A stretch of 64,000 nucleotides of DNA from Climacteris rufus (Eukaryota > Chordata > Aves > Passeriformes > Climacteridae). The notes under the pieces were generated by a model that saw only the letters and a program-made list of their open reading frames with translations, did not search any database and had not been told where the DNA came from. Made by a program: the position numbers and the translations under genes. The stretch spans positions 151,417 through 215,416 of the forward strand of contig VZRZ01003109.1 in NCBI GenBank assembly GCA_013398175.1, in the 5' to 3' direction. Positions 1 to 12,900 of this stretch are shown here, piece by piece (position 1 is the stretch's first letter; the number at the start of each line of letters is the position of its first letter).

Positions 1-875
1 TAGTTAAAAGAAGAGAGGATGGTAGTTCCTGTGAAACAGTGATGGTGGTTGGCCTTTAAAATACTCCACTATAGATAAGAGAGAGTAATGCCTGTGTCTG
101 TCATAATCTAAATCTTTTGGATAGAGAATATCAGAAACAAAAATTGCATATATGCTGTTATTTATTAGCTAATCTTTGTGATAAAACAGTGTATAAGAGG
201 AAGACAATTGTCTTGTTTTCGAATTTAGGATTTTAGAATGTTTTGCTGAAAAAGTGGCTGTGATTTCCTGCCCCCCCCTTCCCCTCTGCCCCCCATTTTT
301 CTTGCATTTAATGTTGGATAATTGGCAATGGGGAGAGTAGCTTTTCATCTCTTAGCTGTGCTGTCTGAAAGGCCAGCATTGTACAGGAAGCAGCCTGGTC
401 CTGTCCACACTGCTATGGACACATGGGAACTTAATGAACATCAAGAAATAGACACACTTTGTGGAAAGCTCAAGATGATCTTAGGGTTTGTTGTGATATG
501 GTGTGGAGGAATCTTATCCCAATCAACAAAAAACAGCTTAAATTTGTGTTATCAGTAAAACTAAGAGCAGAGTTTCACTTCCAGCCCTGCTTCTGTTGCA
601 GGTAGTTTGCCAAGTTGAATTAGAAGGACAATCTAATAGCAGTGTCCTGCAGGCTCTCAGCCCTCTCTGTGGACACAGAACTTACCCTGGTTACCTGTGA
701 CTGTCACCAGTCCATGTCATTAATGCACAGGGCTTTGAACAGTATTTGTGTCATTCACAGAATTATCATTCAAATGCAGTGTTTTGTGATCCCAGCTTTA
801 TTGCTGGATTGATTTGTTATACACCTTTGAGTGTGTGATCTGGAGGATTGGTTTATCTGCTGTTGTTACTTCTAG
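1..875 (+). other. ANKRD44 intron, 3' part
   Basis: AT-rich intron sequence ending at the acceptor tctag before 876. It contains a short C-rich stretch near 271-295. The open frame at 322-558 has no family resemblance and no splice support. Nothing else was recognised. Confidence 0.7.
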
Positions 876-963
876 ATGGTGAACTTGCTGTTAGCCAAGG
901 GAGCAAACATCAATGCTTTTGACAAAAAGGACAGAAGAGCTCTTCACTGGGCAGCGTACATGG
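876..963 (+). CDS. ANKRD44: ANKRD44 coding exon w1
   Basis: This is the first coding exon in the window, in phase 0 at its 5' end. It encodes the end of one repeat (NLLLAKGANINAFDKKD) and the start of the next (RRALHWAAYMG). The acceptor is tctag and the donor is GTAAGG. The exon ends one base into a Gly codon that is completed at 2707. Its ATG is an internal Met codon, not an initiator. Confidence 0.95.
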
Positions 964-3900
964 GTAAGGCTTGGGCTGCTGCTCCTTCTTCTTAATTCCC
1001 TATTCACAAATGAACAGCATGTCTTAAAATGGACAAGAACAGACCTGGCCCTGGAAAGTGAGTGTTGTAATTATCCCAAACAGGGAAAGGTTCAGCTGAT
1101 CTAAATAAACACTGTCCATTTATGGGTTTGCAGCTAGTAAGATCTTGGCTGTGATTCCTTTTTAAGACAGTTAATTGTGAGGGTTTTGTGTTGCTTTTTC
1201 ATTTTGGTCTTTTTATCCTGACTCTAATTCCAGCCTGAACTGTATTTGTGGTTGAGAAAATACAGGTTATATTTGTTTCAGGTTTGGCTAAAAACTACTT
1301 TATATAAAATGCAGGTAATTATGATAATAAATTTTGCTGCTTATCTAAGTTTAGAAGTAGCTAAGTTATGATGTTCTTAGGAAATGCACGATAGGTGCTT
1401 TCTTCCTTTTAGGAGCAAATTGTCATCCTTTACTCCAGAGTAGACAAAAGCAACTGAATGTCTGTTCAAAAAATCAGTGCTTAACTAAATCAACTGACCT
1501 TATCATTCCTTTCAAGTTAAAGGCAAATTTCTTACAGCGGGGCATTATAATTTAAAAATACAAGATTGCCTGTGATAGTGGTCACACTTGCTCAAGAGCT
1601 TTTGTTGGCCAAGCTGTATATTTTAGATTAAAATTATGGGGGACTTGTGTGCCCTCAGCCAGGAACTCTTTCATTTGACCTGTCAGAACTCTTGATTTTA
1701 ATCGTGGCTCTTTTGGAAGTGAGATAATAGGAGATTTCAAACTGTGAGAAAAGCATATTGTGTGGTTTTTTGATATACACAGACAGATGGAAAAGCTCTT
1801 GCCAACAACTGTGATGTGGCTTTTGAGCTAACAAGCTTTGAACTTCGCTCTGTAGATGTGGAAGGCTTGTACATTATGCTGTGCAATTCCACACCTCTTT
1901 TGCACTTAAATATTTTCAGAAATTCATGATGTATTTTTAAATTTAGATAATATCTAAGGCCTAAATGAACAATGGAGTCGATAGTGCAGTTTAGACAGAA
2001 TTCAGATAATGAGACCTGATCATCTTAACCTGTAAACCCTCACATAGTTTCTTGAATGTCTGATTATCTTTGGACTTTATCTATACAGCTTCCTAAGTCC
2101 TGCACATGACCAGAGCTGTCTCTGTCATGAAAGTGCTGTACAACTCAGATGGTGCACAACTTTGTATGGTGTTTGGCCTAATAGATGCTTAATTTTAAGA
2201 TAGTTCTGCTTCAGCATGAAGCAATAAGACTACTCCTCTTCATTTGGTAATTTATTAAGGTTTTTTTTTTTATCACTAACAAAACCCACGAAGTGTTAGC
2301 AGTTGTGTTTGCAGATGACATCAGTTGGATGCTGTTTTGGGAGACTTGTATTGCCATTCTCCTGTGCTCACTGTCCCTTCTGTAAGAAGGAGAATAAAGC
2401 ACAAACTGTTAGCTTTAGAGAAATAAATGGAAAATAAGTGTGGTTTTGTTCTTCTATTGACTGGAAAACCAATTCGTTAAAGAGATACTTGACAAATCTG
2501 GGGAAAGTGAATGCATGGATTTCTTGACAAGGCCTCGAGCTAGGATTAGAAACATTTATGAGAAAGCTTTTTTTTCCCTTTTAAAACTGTGGGAGCATTT
2601 TGAAACAGCAGTGAAAGGGCAGTGCATTAGTAAGAAAGTAGTAGTTTGGGAGAAGTGATGCTGTAGGATTATATACTCATTGATAACTATCTGTAATCTT
2701 TTGAAGGTCACCTGGAAGTTGTTGCCTTACTGATTAATCATGGTGCAGAAGTGACTTGCAAAGACAAGAAGGGTTACACCCCACTTCATGCAGCTGCATC
2801 CAATGGGCAGATTAACATTGTAAAACAACTCCTTAACCTGGGGGTAGAGGTATGTGGTAATGTGCACTCTTTTCCTCCCTATTTAGAGATAGTCTTTTCT
2901 TCGTTCTTAGTGATGCTGCTAAAGACAGTGGCAGAGCTTCTAAAGAAAAGAGGTCCCATTTTCTGGACCACTTCATGCTTCACGTGGTTATTGGTTCAAG
3001 AGACAGGAAATACTCTGTATTAAAAAAAGGCTGATATTGACAGTAAATTCCAGGCCACCTTGCTGAAGAAATCAGGAGATGTTCCTGCAGAAGAAGATGG
3101 AGTAATGAAATTTTCCTTAACTCGGCATTTCCTTTGATATGATGAGTGGTTGTTCTCAACCTCAACACACTGCATACTTTACTAAACAGCAGCTCAGGCT
3201 GTTTTAGTTTAGAGACCTGTATTTCCTCTGAAACTGATGGATTATTTTCACTCTGGAAAACAAGTTTTTTTCAGTGCACAGACTTCTCTTTATTGTCAAC
3301 TCCTCAAAGCAATGGTGAGATGACCAGAGGAACCTAATCAGACAATTAATCGGAGATGTCAAAGTTATTGCTTTTACCATTGCATTTTCAGCTGACCTGA
3401 TCTGCCAAAAAATTGTCAGAAGTTCGTGTTCACAGGCTGTTGGCTGTGAAGTTCAAGGGGAGTTGCTGTTTCCTGTTATTAGCAGTGCCTTGCTAATAAC
3501 TGCCTTTAACTTCCATGTTCTCCACCACTGGGAATATGATCTTTGAGATGCCTGTGTTTCGTGGAAAGCTGTTCGTGCCATCCCTGAGTCTTTTGTGCAA
3601 TCTGTCTTGTCCTATTTTACAGAACAGTGGTTGAATACTAAGTTGGTCATCAAGAAGTAACATAATCTTAATTACATCTTTATAATACTGAGCTACTGAA
3701 AGTGGTTTCTTACTGAAGTGTAAATGTCTGTGCACTTTCACATTTCCTTCACTCAGTTACCTTTACTTCCTATCCAAAATAAATCTGTGGAAAAAAGCTT
3801 TTATACCTGGTTCTGTTCACAAAAACTCAATACTCACTATTGTTAGTTTTTTGAAGATAAAGATTGTGAGCTTTTTATTCATCCTGCTTTTCCAGTTACA

Positions 3901-6900
3901 TTTAAAAGCTTTCCAGCTTGTTAGGACTTTTGTCATCATGACATAGTCCTAATATCAGCTTTAAGCTTCACACTGGCTTTTAGAAATGGTCAGCAGGATA
4001 GAAAGTTAATGATAGAAAAGGTAAAGCATTCCAAGTTCAGCTGTCTGGGAGTATAATTTGTTGATGAAACCTACTGGTGAGAACTATGCCCTGTGACAGT
4101 TCAGGCCTGCAGCTATTTCCATTTGCAGTGCGTGATGCGTTACGTAAAATGTTAAGCTGATGTCTGTAATTTTGACTATGTCTCCTTGTCTCATTTTAGA
4201 TTGATGAAATGAACATCTATGGAAATACTGCACTTCACATTGCCTGTTACAATGGTCAGGATTCTGTTGTTAATGAGCTGATTGACTATGGTGCTAATGT
4301 AAATCAGCCTAATAATAATGGATTCACTCCCTTGCATTTTGCTGCTGCCTCCACTCACGGAGCACTGTGTCTTGAACTACTAGTGAATAATGGGGCAGAT
4401 GTTAATATTCAGGTAAAACTTGCATTTCAGCTCTACAGTTTTACTTTATCCTATTTTGAATATCTCAGGAGGAAACTGTAATAACAAGTACAACATGGCT
4501 TTAAATCCTTGATGGAATTAGAGTGATGCTGAGAATGTTGATCATTAAACTGTTTGGGTGAGATTACTTCCAAGCAGAGGAGCTCTCAGTGCCTTGGTAA
4601 ATATAATGACAGCTATAAACTCTAGGCCAGGCACTTTCTTGAAGGCACAAACCAGTATTAAAATATAGTCCCAGGAGCTCTGTCAAAATGTTATCTCAGG
4701 GAATGGTGGTAAATCAGGGAACTATTTCTTTCTGGTGTTTTCCTTCCCCCTATAGTATGGATGTAAGTAAATCTGATTCCAAAAAAGTTCCCTTTCAGGG
4801 GGATGAGGATTGAGGGTTGCTTGTTACCTACTTTAGAGCCCAAGCTTACAAAATCTGATTCTTCTTAGGATATTTGAATGTTCTTGAGCTAGAACTGATA
4901 CATTTTAATGAAGCTGAAGGGGGCTTACTGTTATCCACCAGAGGGTACTGGTATAACTACCAGGAGAGTTGAGGTCTTCTGAGTTCATGCAAGATTTTAA
5001 CTAATTTAGTTTAAACTCTGTGTGTCTGTTTCCTATCTGTGAAACTGGCACTTAACTTCCAGCGTTTAACACCTCTGGCAAGTCCCTTGAGATCAGTGAA
5101 TAGTCAGTGCACTATTTAAACTCAGAATTATTAAAAAAATCAGAGATTGTGCTTGCCAATGAAGGTGAACCCCCCTGCCAACAAACATGAAGTGATGTGA
5201 GTAGTGAGGCTGGTACCACTCCTGTGCTCTTTTCTCACTGCTCAGCTATCTTGCTCTGAGTTTCTTTCTCTAAAACCCAAAACATTGTTCTCTACTGATT
5301 GTTCCTTTGCTTCCATAAGCCTTCACATGCTAAACAGATGGTATGTTTCATTTCTGTCAGAGTAAGGATGGGAAGAGCCCACTGCATATGACAGCTGTCC
5401 ATGGGAGGTTCACGCGGTCGCAGACCCTCATCCAGAACGGTGAGTTTCTGTGCCTCTTTGATGGCTCTCTAAAAGATGTTGCAATTTTCAATTCTTCTGA
5501 CCCAGAGCACCAGAGGGCTGCTCCATGAACTTCTGGCTTTGAGCTGCACTGACAGCTCTCATTCCATCGGGTCATCACAAGCTGAGATTTTAGTTGTTAA
5601 CAAAATTCCATAATCTTCCAGCTGACAGAAGTCCAGATGATCTGTTCAGATTCTTAATCTGAAAACAAGGGTTCAGAGGAGTATTTAGGTCTTCTTTCTG
5701 CTGAGAAGGATGCACAGTTTTCTTTCTCAAATTATTAAAAAAAAATTAAAAAGAATAGGAAAAAGTTTTAGTTCTCCTCCTTTGGGAGCCCTGGTGTTCT
5801 TTGAGCTCAAACTGTTTTTTCTGCTCTGCACTCAGCAGCTGTGCTTTTCTCACCTCCCTTGCTTATCCCTCACCACTGTCTTCACGAAGTGTTGAATAAA
5901 TACTCGTGAGGGAGGAGCAGCATTACCTTGTTTGTTCTGGCATAGCCAGGATTCCTGATTATCAGTCATTTTTTAGCCATCCTTTTTGTCCAAGATTACT
6001 ATAGAGTATAATAATTATTGTTGTTGGAGATCTGGCAGGGGTCTGTTTCTGAATGACAGAGGTTGCTATTACTGATTCTTTACTTAAGCTTCCCAGTCTG
6101 GGCCACTGCACTGGACAGGATGGTCTGGGGTTTGTTCATTTTCTGAGGTTTTTTTTGTTTTCCAAAATCCCCAACTTGGAACTGAAGTGTGAGATGTTGA
6201 AGATGGCTGAACAATTATGCTATAAATGTAATGATACTAATATTTAAACAAGCTTGTACTTTAAAATGGAGGTCTTTAGTATGTCATGCTTCTTTCAGGT
6301 CATACAAATTGTCATCCTCTCTCCTGGGGTAAAGAAAATAGTAATAATAAAATGGAGTGGGGGCAAAATGCAAGAAGCTGTGCTTTACTGCAATTTTTAG
6401 TTGTTTAGTCTAATATGCTCTCTAACTTGGAGCCATTGTTTGCTCACTGTTGGATTTGTGTGTGAAAGGACTGGCAGTTCTTCATGTGTCCTTCACGCCT
6501 CTCTACTCTTCTTCCAGTTACTTGGGTTTCACTTCTTTCTTTCTAAGTTTTCTGCCCCTCTAATTTTAGTATTGGACACAGATCTCATTGCAAGTGACTT
6601 TCTGCCTCATTGCCATGGGATATTGTGGAAGAAAGAAATGTCAATGATTTAAAGAAATGGAGTTTCATTCTGCAGTACTTCATGAGTTAGCTAAAGATGT
6701 CTCAATTTCTGGTTGCTGTCTCTAGCAACATGTAGAAGAAGAATGGATTACCTTCAAGTTGGAAAACTGCAAATGTGATAGCCTTCTTAAAAATGGAGAA
6801 AAAGAGATGCTGGAGAATGTTACATAGGTCAGCCAAAGTGGGCAGTATCTTGCACAGATTTCTCAAGAGCAAAAGAAGCCAAAATACCCCGATTCTTTTT

Positions 6901-9900
6901 ACAGGAGTTTAATAGGCTTTGTGAACACAGCACAGTCCTCTGACTTTTCCATGGGCAGATAATGTCTGTGGAGACCTCCACTGACAGATGCTCTGCCCCA
7001 GGGAACCTGTTCAAGCATTTCACTGACCTTTGTTTACTGTTAGAAAGTCATAGAATTGGCCTGGGTTGGAAGGGACCGTAACTATCTAGTTCCAACCCCC
7101 CTGCCATGGGCAGGGATGCTTTACACTAGACCAGATTGCTCAAAACCCTGTCCAATCTGGCCTTGAACACTTTCAGACATGGGGTATCCACAGTTCTTCT
7201 GGGCATGCTGTATAGTGCTTTATTAGAAGTCTTCTTGTTGCAGTTAAGCCCTGTTATTCCTGTGAATAGTGGACATGCAGTAAATATTACCATATCCTGA
7301 TGTTAGCAAGGCTTTTTACATGCTTTCATAAAGTAGTCTCACAGCAAACTAGCAGAGTATAAAGATATTACAGCTCTGGTGCATAACTGATTGTAAAACT
7401 ACACTCAGATATTAGTAATAAATGGATTGTTGTTGAAATGGAAGGTGTAGTGAGGGAGTTTTCAGTTTCCCTTCTGGGTCTGGAACTATCCAGTATTCTC
7501 ATTAAAAGCTTGGATAGTGGAATAGAAAATGTGCTTTTAACATTTGGAGAAAAAAATGTAGTTGGGAGAGACTGTTAGTTTGGCAGAAGTTGAAGTCAAA
7601 ATGAAAAATGATCCTGTAAAGCTGGAGACAGAAGTAATAGTGCAAGTGAAGCAAAAGACAGATCACACACAGGGGCAGAAGTATCAGTCGGACAAGGTCA
7701 GAATGGCAACTGCCAGGTGGGTGGCAGTTCCTCAGCAAGCGATCTGGGGCTTGTAGAGGATCAGAAGGTTGTTGTCAACAAGTCAACAGTGTCATGGTGC
7801 TTAAAGAAGTGGGTCATGCATGTGCATGGTGCTGTGCAGTGTCCAGGAGTGCACAGATAGGAGTGTAGCCAGCAGGCATGAAGTAATGCTGTTTGCTCAG
7901 CTCAGCACTGGGAGACATCAGCTGTAGTACTGGTTTTGGCTTTTGACATTTTACTTCCAGAAGAATGTAGGCCAGCTGGAGAAGACTGGGAGAAGGATGA
8001 GAATAGTTGGAGTGCAGTAAATCTGACTTGCAAAGAGAGACTAAAAAAGTTACAGTTCTTGGTCTGAACACAAAATAGGGACTTGTTTGTAATCTATCTA
8101 AAGAAATAGCCCATTTTTCCTGCTTATGTGACTAAAACACAAGATGCCAGGCTTAAATTGCAAAAGGAAAAATTCTGCTGAAGCCACACATTTGTTTGCA
8201 ATGTGTGCCCGATGGCCTCCTGCATGAACTCTATCTAACATTGGTGTTGTACAGATAAGGTTGAGTGACAATTCCTTTACAAATGAGGGCATCGTTTCAG
8301 CAGTTTATTTTAGTCAAATTTAGGACACCCATTTGCACCTTTAGGCAGCAATTCTGAATCAGGTACTTGACCCTTGTAGGTCATCCTGTTCCCACCTCTG
8401 TTCCCCACCACTGCAGGTGGAGAGGGAGGTGAAGATGCTGCTTCCAGACCACGTTCAGTGGCAGTGGCTGACAGCTGTCAGCTTGCTGTGTGCTCGTCCT
8501 TGGTCTGGGAAATTCAGTGTCTCTGTGGCTGGACTGCTCATGCTGCATTTGCTAGAGAGAAATAGCACTTGTGGTCAGTGGTTCATGCTGAATTTTTCAG
8601 TGTTAAACTGTATGAAAACGTCTTTTGCAGGAGGGGAAATCGACTGTGTCGATAAGGACGGCAACACCCCTCTGCACGTGGCTGCAAGATACGGACACGA
8701 GCTTTTGATTAACACCCTCATAACCAGCGGAGCAGACACTGCCAAGTAGGTGCCTGAAGTGGAGCTGTTTCTAAAGATCAAGTGTTATGTCCAATGCCTG
8801 GAAACACAGTTGCTCCTCACTGTCTGAAGTGGAAAGGTTCAAATGGATAAGCACAATTATACTGCACTTCAGTGGGTGATGTGGGACTAAAACTTGACTT
8901 GGGAAGTGTGGAGGGGAGGCAAGCTCTGCTAAGTTCCTATTGTGCTCTCTTGCACGATTACAAGTAGTACAAGTACTGCTGCTATTTCCTGAAGCATTGC
9001 TATGGGACAGTGGTATTAATGTACAGGAAGTGTGTGTGTGTGTGAGTGTGTGTGTGTATATGTATATATATATATATATAGAGTTCATCTTGATCACACT
9101 TATTCCAGGAAGCCTATAGCAATGAGTTTGTATAGGAAACTTACCTGGAAAAAAAAAATCAGATGTTTTCCAAGGGAAAGCATATTCTTAAGTATCTGAA
9201 TTAGCCTAAGCTTTCATACACGGTGATTATTCTTTTATCTTCTGTATTTTGGTGTGACATGAGAGAATTAATAGAAATTCAGTATTGCAAATCAGATGTT
9301 ACTAAGCTTTTCTGATCTCAGTATAACTTGAGCCTGTCTTGGTGTTGCATGTTTCTGATATTCTGGTGGCTGATAATAAGGCTGCTTTTACCTGAATTGT
9401 GAATTTGGCAGACTTTTTTGAATAGAAGGACAAGGAGTTGAAATGAGACACTTTTCTAAATGTTGTTAGTGCTTTCTGCTTCCATTTTTTTTTTTAAATC
9501 TTGCACAAGTGTCAAGACTGCACCCACAACATAAGAATTGTTAACTCATACATTCACAGGGACTTGGTTTTTAAGAGTATTTGAGTTTTGTTTAGTTATG
9601 GTCAGGTTCTTAGGGTCTGTCAAAAGAAAATAGCAAACCTGAACATAAACAGAGGGGTATGAGATCAGGGCAGGGCCGTGCCATGAGGAGTATCTGTACC
9701 AGGTGTTTAAGAGCAGCATCTGATTTCTTGAATGTAACATTTTGGTGATTACCTCCACATGTCTCCAAAATATAATTTGTCTCCTACCTAGAACTTGCCA
9801 TAGAAATCAGTGACTTCTATCAACTTACCTAGTTAGGGAAACCTGCTTTCAAATGCAAATGACTGGTTTTAATTTGGAAGATACTTGCAACTCTCAGTAT

Positions 9901-12900
9901 TTTGTTTGCTCGATGATGTTTAAGCAAGTGATATATTTGCCCATTCTCCTTTGTCAAGTACAACTGTCAGCCTGCAAACTCAGAAGGTGGAACAGATCTT
10001 CAAATGGCATGGATAATATAATTCCACAGGCTTCAAATAATATCACTGGATTTTATTAATATAGTCAGCATGAAGATCTTGGTATCTTAATAGAAGTGTA
10101 TGTTTTTCCTCTCTTTCTCCAGTACAGTCAATCTGTCTGTTATCTTGAGGTTTTCAGGGAAAATGAGATGCAGTGGGATAGCCCACCCTTGGAATCAGGG
10201 TTATCCACTTAGAAATTTCTATTTCACAGTTGGGTGACTGGAACATTGATCAAATAAAATACTTTTTCCAGCAGCAGAAATAAGTGAAATAAAAAGCTAG
10301 CTCAGAGATACCAGGCAGTTTGAAATGATGCTGCTGCCTGTGCTAAATGTGGTTTCATATATGCTGCACGTAAATAACTCTGGGTGAGCTCCCCAAACAG
10401 GTTTAGGAAAGAAAATTCTGCAGCACAGTTTGCAGTAACTGCAGACAGCTCAGCCAGTCTTTGAGGCAACTGCCTTGGAAGGAGGAAGTGTGCAAGTGAT
10501 GGGAGGAACCTGTGGAAACAGCACTGTAGAAGTGGGACACTGGCTAGCAAATGTGCAGACAGTGGATTTCAGTGGAAACCAGCCAAAACATGTGCTGGGT
10601 GGAAATTTTGACCAAAAAGGTGAATTATACTGTGCTAGAGAATGCGATAGAGGAGGAGGTAGAGGGAAATGGGTGTAAGGAGAAGCACAATACAGAATGT
10701 CCAAGGTTACCTAAAATAAATGAATCCACAGCTAGAAAATGCAACCTGTTGCTACAGATGCAGCAGCTTGGAGGAGCTTGTTTTCTTCAAAGAACAGGTC
10801 ATCTTTTAATAGATTTACTCATCATCATCTCTTAATAGATTTACTCTAGGACGCAGAAGTTGGCAATAGTAAAATTAAAATTTGTACAGCAGCACGAGTC
10901 ACTCTTCAGTGTAATGAAGCAGCAAGGAGGACACATTTAATGTGAAGACAGAGGAAGGATGGGCCTGTGGATTCTGGAAAGAATAAGTTTTTTAAAAACA
11001 AACCCAAATTAGTTCAATACATTTCTGTATAACATGTTGGAAAGAGCAAGACATCTTTGTAAACATCCACATTAATTTTTGTCAAAAGCTTTTTAAGTAA
11101 TTATGATTTATGGTGGGTCTTGCAGAAAGACAAGATCCTTTGTCTTTAGGTCCATATCTGAAATCCTCTTCCATGAACTGATCATACTCTCCCATCCACC
11201 AATTGTCTTGAAGAAATGAAGAACTGATATGAATCCATCTGCTATTGTTCCAGAGTTTGTAATTTAAAAAAGATATATCTGCTGGAGCAGGCAGTAGATG
11301 ATAATCTTGTCGAGCTAGTTGGTTTCAGAGGCTCTGTGCTTATGTGCACTTGGAGAACTGCCAGTAGGATAATACTGCTAGAATAACAAAATGATTTGCA
11401 CAAAACAATGCCAAATGACAGACACCAAGATGTCCAGACCCAAAAGTATTCTAAGACATGCCTAGCGACTGAACTGGGATGATTTGCTGATATTAATTAA
11501 AGTTGCTGAGTGCTCAGCTTGTTTAAAAACTATGTGGTTTCCTGGTACAGATTTAGACTAATGATAGGCTAACTCTCATGTCTACTTTTTTTTTAACCCA
11601 TGTCTGCTCTGAGAAGTTTACTGTGTAATTGAAAAGAGTGTCATGGGTTAAAGAGAGGAAAAAGTGAAAGGGAGTGCGAGGAGAGTAGCTGGAGCAAATA
11701 GGAAAAATAGATCATTAGTTCTTAGGACGTGGAAGAAAACTGTGGCAGCCTAAAGGAAAGTGTGAAGAGCTATCTGCAAAAAAGTGGGTTTGAGAAATGA
11801 TGGAGAGAAGATTTTGGCATTTATGTTTCCCTCAGAATGGCACTTGCAGTATGTGTAGCTGGTGCAGAAGTTTGTGGCTCACTGGGCAATTGACTCCAAG
11901 CAGTATCTGCACTCTCGCTTCCTCCCTTACCTTGGCTTCGCCTTGAATTTTTGGAACCCTTCCTGCCACATTCTGTTCAAAGCATAATGCCAAGATTTTG
12001 CTGCATCAGACTATTTTTAACTCTTGAGAAGGCTGTTAAGGAAATACAGATCAAAATAATGGCAGGCACCAAGAAAGAATCTTCCTAGAAAAGGATAAAA
12101 AATATGCTGCCTTTCTGGAAAGAACTTTTGCTGTGCTGTGTCTGTACGCAACCTGCATTTTCTCATGAGGCTGTTGTGCCTTTCAGGTGTGGGATCCACA
12201 ACATGTTCCCTTTACACTTAGCAGCGCTGAATGCTCACTCAGACTGCTGCAGGAAATTGTTGTCATCGGGTAAGTAAATTCCCCAGTGTCCCTGGAACTC
12301 GAGTAGTGTGTGTCTCTGCTGCTTGCAGCTCCTTTCTACTCATTGTTGTGAATTATTCAAATTGAAGGATTCCTGTGCTGCTGTGTTGGGCTGTGTGGGA
12401 CAGAGCACTGGAGTGTGCGAGGCTTTTCCAATGCCATGCTGGTACTTCCTTGCATCCTGTATTGGTCATGCCCAAAGCTCTTTTCTCCTGGCAGGTTCAG
12501 AGAGTTTATACTAATTCACCAGGGGGAGGGAGGAAATTCAGGACCCCTTTCCCAACTGTAGGCCTCTGAGATAGTGTTTGCTTTGGGGGTTCCCCCCCCT
12601 GCAAAGGAATAATTCAGAAATTGTCTCCTTGGGGTCTGCACCAGCACAGGTATTGACATCTCACTAACACTGATGATGTATTTTAGATACAGCTAAAGTG
12701 TGTTTCTCAGTCCATGCAGAGTTAAGGTGTTAGGCTGGCCAAAGCTCTGTAGCCCTGAGAGGGGAAACGTGTGAAAGTGAAGTGTCAAAAGTGTCTTGGA
12801 ATCCTCAGCAGAGCCCAAAGCAGAAGAAGCTGGAGCTGGCTGATGACCATTTTAAAAGAGGCAGTAGTCAGGGGCCAAATCCCAAATTCTGTTTTTTCCA

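Larger units (their letters stand above)
964..8630 (+). other. Introns between exons w1 and w5
   Basis: Introns 964-2706, 2850-4199, 4413-5360 and 5440-8630. All are AT-rich with ordinary GT/AG borders. Apart from the CR1 at 7048-7250, I recognise no repeat family, RNA gene or coding sequence in them. Confidence 0.65.
8746..12186 (+). other. Intron after exon w5
   Basis: A 3.4-kb intron with the TG/TA microsatellite, the short direct repeat near 10801 and otherwise unremarkable AT-rich sequence. Open frames around 10302-10835 occur in several phases on both strands and look like chance. Confidence 0.6.

Noticed and set aside
876..878. ATG at the start of the first exon as the ANKRD44 start codon
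   Set aside because: It is preceded by a splice acceptor and matches an internal Met near residue 155. Ankyrin repeats of the family continue upstream, outside the window.
8417..8749. 110-codon frame as a standalone gene
   Set aside because: Only the part after the acceptor at 8631 matches ankyrin repeats. The upstream part is intron and its ATG has no support.
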